DNA from: Kuschelorhynchus macadamiae
Taxonomy: Eukaryota; Arthropoda; Insecta; Coleoptera; Curculionidae
Direction: 5' to 3'
Assembly: GCA_030620095.1 (NCBI GenBank)
Contig: JAUTXW010001619.1
Coordinates: 284,871-348,870 of the forward strand
DNA: 64,000 nt
In this document: positions 35,010 to 45,161 of the stretch, one piece after another
Numbering within the stretch: position 1 is the first letter of the stretch
Layout of the letters: every line of letters starts with the position of its first letter
Notes under the pieces: generated by a model
Databases searched by the model: none
What the model saw: only the letters and a program-made list of their open reading frames with translations
What the model was told of the DNA's origin: nothing
Program-made: the position numbers and the translations under genes

Positions 35010-37620
35010 GCTGCAATGCTTTTAGGAGGTAGGCGCGATAGGGGCCCGTAATCTCAAGCAGGCCTAGGGCCCCACAAGTTGTGGATGCGGTACTGGCTTT
35101 GGGTGCTAATTGTTTGTGTTCTATAATTGCAGTGATACTAATTTTATATTTTGTTTTGTGAGTATTCAGCGTTGTAGCTGTGATGAAATGTTTTACAAGC
35201 ACCAATCGGGAGCAGCTTAAAGAAAAAAGCTGCGGAAAACGAAGCAAAATTGAAAAATCATGTAAAAATACGCATTTTTTTTTCAAGGTATAGACAAAAC
35301 TAACATCAGTCAGTCATCTAATCGTAAGTTGGTGTAATTAGAATTATTATACTTTAGAATGTTGTTTTGTATATTTATTTCTTCTTTGTTAAGTTTATTT
35401 AGAATAGTTTATATGGAATATATTATGGTTGATATATAGCCTGAGCTATTCTGAATGTTAAAACAAGATTTCAATATTTTTTGCTATTTATGAAATCTCA
35501 TAATTTTTTTTTAATTATATGTACTTATTATAGAGAGAGTTGGAGGCCAGGTTTTACGATTTGGCACCAGGGCTCCACGTTGTTTTGTTATGCCACTGAC
35601 TTTTATTATTTTTTTTAAATTAACTTGCCCTCATTTTTATGTTTTTTTTACTAAAGAAATCTAAATTATCGAATCGATAAAATGTTTCTAAAATGTTATA
35701 CAATTATTTTAAAAAATAAGATGTTTTCTTTTTAATTTATTACAAAATTTGAAATAGTAATTTTGCCGGCAGATGTAGTTACGTTATGGAAATCCGACAT
35801 CTAAATTTACTGTTTAAGATGCAGCACATGTATGTATATTATTAGTGCTCACATTTTTTTGTAAATTACCCTGCACACGATCAATGGAATTTTGACGGTC
35901 TACCAAAATTCAACAAAATTTAGTATATTATGTACTTCGACCTCCTGATCAAAGTTGTCCATAAACAAATAACAATCCTATGACTAACAAGTTTCCGAGA
36001 GAGAGGGTGTTAATTAAAATTATTCCATATAATTAAAACGAGCAAATGACTTTAAATCATTAGAAAATATTTCTAAAAATGAGTCCAAATATACTTGTAT
36101 AACATTTGAAAACTCAGGTGTATAATATTTTGACATTGAACGTACAGAGGTTGTTCAAAAATGTTTAAAATATTTATATATCTTTATAGGTATTGCGAGT
36201 TTAAATTTCTTGAAGATCTACTTCTATGTGCAACCTAGTTTATACGTACTTAAATTCAGAACCTAATATTCGAATAAACAACAATCTTACTTAGCTCAGC
36301 TTTACTGGACCATTATATTTATAAATTCATATTTCCAATATTTTCATGTTCTACTTTTTAATAGGTTTTAATAATTAATAAAAACTAGTAAATTATGTCT
36401 GGTTATTGTATCATGCTAAAAGTTTTAAGTAGTTATATAGGTCTGAGGTCATGGCAATAAAAGAACTGACTACATTTTAAATATTCACGGACGTTATTTT
36501 TACGACTTGCGCAATCATGTTGTGTGCATGCTACCAAACGAACCTGAAAATACTAGAAAACTACTTCCAGGAATATTATATTTGTATCGTATATTGGATC
36601 GAAGCTATAAATCCTCTTTTTAGTTTCCTTGCGATTTGGGAATACATGTTAAAATGCCAGCTTATCTGGGAAAAAGCTCCCAACTAACCACCGCTGAACC
36701 AAATCAGTCAAGGCTAATCAGAAAATATCGATAAATAATAGAGTCGAAATGTACATATAAAATCTCTTCAAACTAAATCATGTACCAAACGATAACATTT
36801 CTAACGTTCGGTATTAATTACAGATTGATTGTGCATTAATACATAAGTATTATCCGACTATTTCAATGGAAGATGCTACAGTAGACTCGCCTAATAAATA
36901 ATGGTAAAATTGCTATAATAAAACGAAATGCAAACTAGAGTTGAAAGGAAAGAGATACTACAAACGCGAGATTTTTTACATAAATAGTATTTATTCATGA
37001 TGAAAGGATTTAAAACTTTGGCTTTCGGAGTGTTTAAATTACGGCTAATGTCAGTCATACATTTAAGATATGACCAAGTAGAAGTTAGGTATTCTTGCAT
37101 ATGAGACCCAAATAAATGATATATACTTAATTCGCATTAGAGTTTAATCCAGGCATAGGAATTCTGTAAAATATTTGTTTTTTGCAGGTTTGCTGTATTT
37201 TTTTGTCGTTCTGGTATTTGAGTGTGTTACCATACTGCGAGTGTTGTATGGTTGGTTTTAAATGATTCTCGTAATCTTCCAGAAACTAGATTTCTTAGTT
37301 TAACTATTTTAAGGCTTGTGAAAGAGGTAAATCAAGAAATAAATATAGACAATGTGTAGATATTTACTAATACTACTAATTAGGTGTTCTAAACCTCATT
37401 ATAAATGAATGCCTATATCCAGGGCAGTGTTCTATATCGCAAACTGGCACCTTTATTTAATCGGTAAAAATATAAAAAGTTTATTGAAAAAAATGCCGCA
37501 CTTGTGCCAGATTACAATAAGGTTTTTCGTTTGATTTTTTAGAAGCTTCTTGTATTAAATAATAACTATTGTCGAGATTAAATATTTTAGATATTGCGAT
37601 TGTTTAAAATTTTCATCGAA
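35010..37620. other. AT-rich spacer, nothing recognised
   Basis: CAGGGCCC-like and AGGGCCCC-like words near 35036-35075 and 35565 hint at further hAT-type debris, but no pair of ends could be matched. No coding frame is convincing. Confidence 0.4.
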
Positions 37621-37624
37621 TGCC

Positions 37625-38190
37625 AATGTCGTAGAGAACAGATTAAAAAAATAAAATTTTTGGATTAAGCACTTTAGCCTCAGAAAAAAATTAAAAAACT
37701 GGCTAAAATATCTACACTTTTGAAATCATTACAATGCAACAATTCCTTATTATGACACTTTAAATAAAAACATAATTCGCGTGTTGCCAAAATGTCTTGG
37801 ATTGACAGCAATTCAGCTGTATCGATTGTTATGTTATAGTTTTAACGATGATGCCTTCCTCGCCTAACCTGGTGCTCACCCGGTATCGATTTACCCTGTG
37901 TGTCTTTACTTTTTTATGTTATGGTTTTAACGATGTTGGCTTCGACGCCTAACCTGTTGCTAACAATGTATATTTTTGCATTAAAACAAAAAAGACTAAC
38001 TTAACCACGGGATTTCGGATTTTGGGACTTTCCCAAATTTTATACGAAAGTCTATGTCTTACAGTACAGACTAAAAAAATAAATTCTTAGATGAGGCATT
38101 TTTGATACAGAAAATAAATTAAAAACTTGGTAAATCTGCCACAATTTTGAAAACAATGCAATGATGCAAATCTTATTATGACGTTAGAAA
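37625..38190. repeat. Two diverged direct repeats of about 140 bp
   Basis: 37625-37765 and 38045-38190 share the same succession of words: AGATTAAAAAAATAAA, TTAGATGAGGC/TTAAGCACTTT, AAAATTAAAAACTGG, ATTTTGAAA, CAATGCAA and CTTATTATGAC. They flank the left side of the Merlin remnant. Between them are two copies of an 88-bp-spaced unit (37829 and 37917) containing TTTTAACGATG and GCCTAACCTG. Confidence 0.5.
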
Positions 38191-38269
38191 TACAAAGGTA
38201 CTTACAGCGTTGCAAAATTCCCTTCGCTCTCTTGACTTCGAATGTAAATTTGTAAAATTTGAACGAAGA

Positions 38270-38739
38270 AAAAACACTATTTCTAGAAATTAATTGTAAA
38301 AAATGTTGTTTAACCAAAAAGTATTTTTCCGAAATGTGGGTGAATAAGTAACTCAACCGACTAGTAGGTGTACTTCCAAACACTTGCCACCACATAAAGT
38401 GGGACTGCATAGACGCTAAACGTCTTAAAAACTGATGTGTCGTGCCCAATGCTCTTCAATACGATTTATGCACACACCGGTGTTCGAGTCTATAAAGTTT
38501 CTAGAATGATTTACAGTTTTGTTGATGCATATCGAAACATCGTTTAAAGTACCCAATCCTGCATAACCCCGCCAGTAGTCTGTCCAAATTTCCAACCCGG
38601 GTAGGGCTTGGTCTTGAATTATCCTTTCCAAAGTGGCACTCGTTCGCTTTGCCACAAACACCACATATCCGCGTTTACTGGTCACATAAATTCCCAGCAC
38701 CCAGAGCTCAGGAATAACACGACCCACATTATACACCAC
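38270..38739 (-). pseudogene. Merlin (IS1016/ISXO2-like) transposase, C-terminal part
   Basis: The frame reads NVGRVIPELWVLGIYVTSKRG, then LPGLEIWTDYWRGYAGL with the second catalytic aspartate. The diagnostic VNHSRNFIDSNTG follows, then NRIEEHW with the catalytic glutamate. A stop follows, and the C-terminus continues in another frame with RLASMQSHFMWWQ. This is the IS1595/ISXO2-like DDE domain that eukaryotic Merlin elements share with bacterial IS1016. The first aspartate is not in this piece. On the minus strand the frame is preceded by TTTTTTTAG, a plausible 3' splice site. The frameshift before the last helix makes it a relic. Confidence 0.75.
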
Positions 38740-39164
38740 CTAAAAAAAGTGTAACATACTAGTAGAAGCCAGAAAAAACGTTTTTTTTTGTCACACTATA
38801 TATTATATAAATATATTTGTTTTTTTTTGCCTTTTTAATGTGTTTTCTTTTTAAAATTTTGAAGTAGTCCTTTAGGAATAAAGTTAATATTTGAATAACT
38901 AATACATCTTTTGTTGCACCTGCGATGCATTTTGTTTCCACGGCATATAAAAATTTGTTTTTTTTACTATCAATTTATTTTTAAGTCCTTGATGTGTTTT
39001 AGTTAATTATTAAAATAGACATTTTAATCTTAAAACATAAATTATTATGTATTGTGCAGACAGTGTAGCAGAGTAGAAAGTAAATAAAAATATCCTAGTT
39101 AAAAGTGCTGGAAGAGAGAACAACACGTATTTGGATTCTACATTGTTAAAAAATTATCCTTTGA

Positions 39165-39285
39165 GGACAGTATAGCGCGCATTACATCTACGGCAAAAAA
39201 CATCACCCCCTCAATTATAAGGTACATAGCCGTCGCCAGCGGCCAACAGATCATCGCAGCCCAAAGGTTTGCAAATGTCTAAAAA
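39165..39285 (-). pseudogene. Possible zinc-ribbon exon of the Merlin transposase
   Basis: The minus strand reads CKPLGCDDLLAAGDGYVPYN, a stop, then GGDVFCRRCNARYTVLKG. Two cysteine pairs around an aromatic segment resemble the N-terminal zinc ribbon of Merlin/IS1595 transposases. It lies in the right place and orientation upstream of 38739, with an intron-like gap between. The link is an inference. Confidence 0.4.
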
Positions 39286-39356
39286 TCAAAGCAGGCGGTA
39301 AAATCCTAATGTCTAAGATACAAGCAACCCAAAAAAAACATATTAAAGTGATATGC

Positions 39357-40430
39357 GCCTTTATTAACGTTTATTTTACAGTGGTAGCATCGAGAAATCA
39401 TATTTTTTTTGCTGTAATGGATGTTAAGGTAAACATAAAGTTATAGGTAAAAAATCAAGAAATTACGAAATATACAATCCTAACAAAAGCCAAAAATTTT
39501 AGCCAAGCCAGTTGTTAAATTTTTTATGGTACTTTCTAAACGATCCCTGTATACCAAAACTATATTAACTGTTTCTTCAGCGAATATCGTATACTCTAAT
39601 CATTTTGATACATTTTTTCACTTTAATCTAAAGTATTGTATTAGATTGCAATTTTAAACATTACTTTTAATTAACACCCTGCATCATTTCCTATAGTTCA
39701 AACACAGCTGAATTTAAGTTCCTGTAAGTTATTTATTGCGCAAAGTAAAAGCCGCTTGAACCAGTTTTTCAAAAACGCAAAAAATGTATACAGATATACT
39801 CGGAGTTATATAAAAATTTTAAGACTTTTTGACCAACCACTCTGCAGGTTGTCCCAAATTATACATCATATATCATCCAAATTCTCATTTCCGGTTTACC
39901 CGTTCCGTTAAGAAAAAAATTCAAAAAGGCCCTAAGGGTATCATTAATTTTATAAGGAAAAAAATTTATTTTATTATTTTATTGCATATAATTCCATTTA
40001 TCAAAAATAAACCAATCAAAAAAAATGTCTACTTTTTCAATAAATCAAATTAAAATTAAAGTCAGGGTCGTTTCTAGAGTTTTTCTCCACTGGTGTGCTG
40101 TAGTCTAGCCAGACAACACTAGAGAAGCGATATAGTTATTTTTCAACACGGTGGCAAGTTGTTGACGGACATTAACCTAAGAAAATTTGGAGAAATAACA
40201 AAAAGTCAACAGATATTGTAAAACTATTTTCATAGCAAAAGAGATATTGTAAAACTATTTTCATAGCAAAAGAAAACATTAAAATTAAAAAGGCTTTTAA
40301 AAATTTGGCTATACTTAAAAAGTCTCGCCTTTATTAACGTTTATTTTACAGCGTTTTTTTTTTTGCTGTAATGGATGTTAAGGTAAACATAAAGTTATAG
40401 GTAAAAAATCAAAATTACGTAAGGTAGAAA
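39357..40430. repeat. Direct repeat of about 105 bp, two copies 970 bp apart
   Basis: 39357-39465 and 40326-40430 share CGCCTTTATTAACGTTTATT followed by TTACAG, and later GCTGTAATGGATGTTAAGG then AAACATAAAGTTATAGG. One small block in the middle differs. They could mark the ends of a short inserted element, but no further evidence was found. Confidence 0.65.
40211..40272. repeat. 31-bp perfect tandem duplication
   Basis: Two exact copies (40211-40241 and 40242-40272) beginning AGATATTGTAAAACTATTTT. Confidence 0.95.
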
Positions 40431-40836
40431 TATAAAATGCCCCATATCTCCTCCTGTAGTCACGCCACTACCGGTGTTGTATATGCAAAATAGCGTCAAT
40501 AATGGAAACAAACGACTAAAAAAATCTAATTTCTTTCAGGTTAGAACCAATTTACTGCTAAGCATTTGTTTCCAGGCTTCTTTTTTCATTAAATATGTCG
40601 GTGTCGGCCTAATTTTTAGAGTTCTTGTGTTTAGCATAAGGGAACTACTTAGTTTATGTGGTTGGTTTTCAAATTACTGTTAGCCAGATTTAACAGTTAC
40701 ATGTTTTCTGCGTCAATGTTTATTACAAATTTTGAAAAGAGCTAAGGAACACAACATAAAAGCTATTTATGATTTTGATATAAATTTATACATATCACTA
40801 AATTTTGGCGGTAATGTGTTTCAGTTGCAGTAGCAA

Positions 40837-42080
40837 AAAAAAACACGAATAAAGAGGCTGGAGGCAGGAGGTTTCTACGCGCAATCATATGCCGATGATA
40901 GGCTGATTTCAGTGACAGCGAAGTTCGTCGGAGTATTGTGAGATCGCAGGTAGCCTGTAGGATAATATAAATACAGTGCGTGAAAACAGGGCTCTCGGTA
41001 AATCCGGACAAAACACAGCTCTTATTTTTCACGAATAGAAGGAATATATTAAACTTTAAATCACCCTCATTGTACCAAAGCCAGTGCAATAATGTGACAC
41101 CTCAGGCCGGGAGTTGAAAGGAAGGGTGGTTTACAGCCCCATGTACTTCACTGACTGTACACAGCGGTGATCTGACCTGGTATGATGAACGACTTATTGT
41201 GGCAAAAACCACAATAAGAGAAGGTCATATGTCCATAGCCACAGTTATGGCAAAGGAGGTTCCCATCTTGTCTTTTAGGGCAAAAAAGGCTAGGTTGCAA
41301 AATTCATTTAAAGTATTTATTCCAACCCGGGATCAATCTTGCCGGGGCTGGAGTGTGGAGGATTAATAGGAACCTAGGAGAATATTTTTCTCTAGGAAAT
41401 TATGTTACGGTTTTCGAGGCGGAGGTCTCCTGGAAGTAGAGATCAGATCTACTTCGATGATCAATCAGCCTTTGAGGCAACAGAAAAACCTAGGATAGAC
41501 TTTAAGCTTGTTAAGGAATGCTCTGGAGGTGTTAGCAAGAAGGAAAATAGTTAAACTGTGATGGGTGTCTGTACACAACCTTGTCGAGGATAATGAGTGG
41601 TTTGATAACTTGGCAAGATAAGGTTTCTAAAATAGACACACTATTCAGACTATAAACAAGTGGTTCTGGGATAAAATAATGGCCAATTAGAGAAGGAAAA
41701 AACCTGTAGGTAGTTCAGGAGCATGCTCCCAGAATCGTCACAAACCAAGGCGACCTAGTTCCTATCGAGGAGCCGCCAGACCATTACGCATATGGCCGAA
41801 AAATTGGCCGGTCACGACACCTATACTTATTGGGAATAAAGGAAAGTCGACTTGTTCTAATTGTAGATCAGAGGAGGAAACCCCATCCCACTTAATAGAG
41901 ATCTGTGATAGGTGCGGTAGATTCAGAAGGTTTAAAAACCTTTGGATCAGCCGTCCTATCTAAGAAAGACGGACCGACTCGAATCTAGGGCAGAGGGTTA
42001 TCCAGGGAAGAGTGAGTGAACAGGGGGTGGCGACAAGAGTCTTTAAGGCTTATCCGCCGGGCTCTCTCCCTTTTCCTTAC
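40837..42080 (+). pseudogene. I/LOA/R1-group LINE remnant with RNase H
   Basis: Fragmented plus-strand frames give the RT catalytic region (AQSYADD at about 40885), then GLSVNPDKTQL-like text (about 40990-41030). An RNase H-like stretch follows (EYFSLGNYVTVFEAEVSW, about 41370-41430). Last comes a C-terminal zinc motif CSNCRSEEETPSHLI with EICDRCGRFRRFKNLW (about 41850-41940). The order RT - RNase H - CCHC-like motif fits the I/LOA/R1 group. Stops and frame changes occur every 30-60 codons, so this is an old copy. Confidence 0.65.
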
Positions 42081-43007
42081 TACCACTTCCACATGTTGAA
42101 ATTAGATTCAGTTTTTTGCATACATTTTAAAGTTTCTCTATGCCGGTTTTCCAGCGATATATTTATTTTATTTAAATATGTGAATTTTATTATTACGTTT
42201 GTAATATAGAGGTTTATTCTAGGTGGATAAATATATTTAAATATCTTATTTTATCCAACACATACCTCCTTAGTTTTCTAGATGTTGTGCTTACATCTAG
42301 GAAACAGTTGCAACTATTAACAGTATTTTTCTGATTATGTAATTAATTCTTAATTTTTATTCTTTTGTCGTTAGAGTATAATTTTACTTTTGCATTAGAA
42401 TGCATAAATAAAATACCTCTACTAAAAATGAATTATAAGTGGCTTTAAACCAGCGGCATAACTGCTAATTACAATACTATTTATTTTTTGGATGTGTTTA
42501 AGAGCATTACTTAATTTTTTTTTCTTTTGTTTCAGGTATCTGTCAAAAGATTCGATTCTTAGGAAGAAAATAATTATACGTTTTAACATTGTGGTAAGGC
42601 ATATATAGCTTTTATTATAATAATTAAATGTTTGGTAGCTCCACGTGGAAATCGATGTGAAAACAAAAATATTTTTCATGTGAGAAAAAATTATACAATA
42701 GGAAGAGAAACATGTTTAGAATCTAATGTATTTATTATTTTTTCCATATAAATATCCATTGTTATATTAGTTTAGTTAACATTTTTATCTATAACTAGCT
42801 TACTCACCACATCGTCCAGAAACTTTATTGAAGAAAAACATATTGGTTTTATTAGAAATAATACCCAATAAAACAATACAAAAAATAGTGTTTTCAAAAA
42901 AAAACTAATGTAAATTAATGGAGTACAACTTGCTAAAACATCTCGCTAAGTGTTTTAAATATGATGTCTATTTATTAAATGAACTGAACTACACAAGAAC
43001 ATGCATT
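42081..43007. other. AT-rich spacer
   Basis: It probably contains the LINE 3' UTR at its left. TTTTCTAGATGTTGTGCTTACATCTAGGAAA at 42274-42304 can form a short hairpin (TAGATGT/ACATCTA). Nothing else was recognised. Confidence 0.4.
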
Positions 43008-43032
43008 CCTAACCTAACCTAACCTAACCTTA
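43008..43032. repeat. Short interstitial telomere-type repeat (CCTAA)4
   Basis: Four perfect CCTAA units followed by a degenerate CCTTA. It is the complement of the TTAGG repeat that forms telomeres in most insect orders. Such short runs are common inside insect chromosomes. Confidence 0.8.
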
Positions 43033-43884
43033 CCTATCCTACTTACAATATTATATTTATGATTATTTATATTTATAGGGTGGTCTAATTATAATTCTAT
43101 TTATATTGTGCTAAGCTTGTTGTTTTTTTCTCATTTAACGATTCCTTTATATTTTATAATAATCGAGATCCCCATATAGAGACTCGAATTCCGGACACAC
43201 TGTATGTAAAGTGACCTAATTTTGTAATGAATTAAAGAGTGACTTAATTTTTTTATTGAGGAAAACCTTTATATTTAAACGAGCAAACAAGCACAATGTA
43301 TTTTAATTCTAAAACGTAAACTGTAATTTATAACCGTGCTGCAAAAATTTTTACTATGAAACGTATGAATATGAAAACACGGTGGATATTTGTTTGCTTT
43401 CCTTCCTTTTGTTTGTGCCGGTGTTTTTAACGCACTGATCCAATAGCTATAGGTAATCGCAAACAATAGTCTATGTCAAGGAAAAAGGATCCATTTACAT
43501 AGGCGTTGGTTAATTTAAATGCGCGTGGGGCTTAAAGTATCTACTACTTAAAAGAAACGATGTGGGGAAAACGTTTTTTTAGATAGTTTGTATAACAACT
43601 TGCTTAGAGAGGAAATTTAATGTTAATAAATGGCATGCGTGACGCACTGTCTAACTGAATGAAGGCTTAGAGCCTTCCTCCAAAATTCTATGGATTACCA
43701 GTTTCCTTGCTGACCGAATTATCTTCGTTGTAACTAATGACCATCTATATGGGTTCCATAAAATCAACACTGGGATTTTGCGGGGCTCGCTGTTGGCATC
43801 TACCCTCTGCATTCTCCACATAAATTCCATCGATCCACTGGAAATAAAAATAATGAGTTATTGATATGTGGCATATTAAGAGAA
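43033..43884. other. Spacer with one exon-like stretch
   Basis: Mostly AT-rich. On the minus strand, 43843-43747 follows a strong 3' splice-site-like sequence (TTTTTATTTCCAG) and is open in two frames with balanced base composition. I did not recognise the encoded peptide, so it is not called as a gene. Confidence 0.3.
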
Positions 43885-44390
43885 TAGTTAAAGTTAATAT
43901 TCATTTTATTTCTTCTGCACTTTTAATAAAATAACTATTAAATACATCGGCTATGTTTTCATTAAATTCAGATTAAGAATCTTTAAGAAATGATAGCTCT
44001 ATTTTACCTCTTGTATTAACAATTTCTTTTATGACATTCCAGGTTGCCTGTGATTTGTTATTAGAATTTATAATTTTACTATCGTTAAAACTCTTTTTTG
44101 CCTGTGAAATATTTTGCTTATGTTTTTTTCTTTAGTTTTGAGTATTTTTCTTTCAGATCTGCAGAGTTAGAAGCACGTACAGCACTGAACAAGTTGTGCA
44201 CCAATGAGCTGTGGAGTAATCCCTAGAGTTATCCACTGTTTTCTACTTGTGCTGCTTGAACTGCTTGTGATATTTTAACATGAACCGCCAAATCGACTAA
44301 GGCATACAATATACTGAAAAATATGTCAGAAATATTTTCTGGGTTCGATTCTATATAAACATCATACCAATTTTCTCGACCTAATATAAA
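43885..44390 (-). pseudogene. LINE ORF2 fragment, endonuclease-RT linker region
   Basis: On the minus strand, broken frames give NWYDVYIESNPENISDIFFS then ILYALVDLAVHV. Further on come AKKSFNDSKIINSNNKSQAT, WNVIKEIVNTRGKIEL and FNENIADVFNSYFIKSAEE. These are the conserved steps between endonuclease and RT in CR1/Jockey-group LINEs (the NKS.ATW..I and IA..FN.YF motifs). No RT palm is present, so it is a short fragment next to the larger plus-strand LINE. Confidence 0.6.
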
Positions 44391-44696
44391 TTTAAAAGAT
44401 AGTTAATGTTTTCGTCCAAAAAATATACTGAACCCATTTGGGATAAATTTAACATCATATCCGCGCCTACTAGACGTGCGCCACGGATGTTTAGTTATTC
44501 TTCTGCACATAGATGACGCGGCACATACTGTGTCGGCAATGTTGTCAAATTAACTGCTTTAGCACTAGATCTACTATTACTACTAGAACGCTTTTCTACT
44601 GCTCTACTGCTCCTAGTTTAAAATCTAGTGCTATATGAAATATATGATACATAATATTATTAGTAACCACATTAAAAATATTAAAAATATTTTTAA

Positions 44697-45161
44697 TTCT
44701 TGGTATATGCAAATGATCGCAATAGCGATGCTATTGTGTTCATGATTGACATTAATAAACTTATTTCTTTTAGTTATAAAGATATATATAATATTCTAGG
44801 TGTAGGAAAATATACGAACTTAATATTGTGTTGTAAGTATGACCCAAATGATGAAACTGAACTGAAATTTGTGAAATGTTTATCTGATACTGCGGAAAAA
44901 ATACGTAATATTTCTGTCAAAATAATCTGGAATTGTAGCATGTCTGGTAGATATAAGTATAGCAATAAGTCTCTTACAAAAATAATATGTAACTACGTTC
45001 ATAATTATTCATTTAATTTAAGCTTGACTCTTAAAGCAGTAAAACTTGTTGAAGGTAGACAAGAGGCGGGTTCAAACATTAAATTTATAGATTTGACTGA
45101 GGATTTGGATAGTCAGGGCGGTTTTTTAGAAGGGAGTCGGACTACCGGAAGCCACCCCTGA
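44697..45161 (+). CDS. LINE ORF1, C-terminal fragment
   Basis: The open frame has no ATG at its left edge and appears truncated by the LINE's 5' end. About 154 codons are left, with a hydrophobic core (KYTNLILCCKYDPNDETEL, KIRNISVKIIWNC) that could be the end of an esterase-like (SGNH) domain found in many CR1 ORF1 proteins. That reading is weak. It ends TGA at 45159-45161 and overlaps the ORF2 start by one base. Confidence 0.5.
   Translation, partial: FLVYANDRNSDAIVFMIDINKLISFSYKDIYNILGVGKYTNLILCCKYDPNDETELKFVKCLSDTAEKIRNISVKIIWNCSMSGRYKYSNKSLTKIICNYVHNYSFNLSLTLKAVKLVEGRQEAGSNIKFIDLTEDLDSQGGFLEGSRTTGSHP

Noticed and set aside
38270..38739. Bacterial insertion sequence or contamination (IS1595/IS1016-like)
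   Set aside because: Surroundings are AT-rich eukaryotic repeats and the eukaryotic Merlin superfamily explains the similarity.
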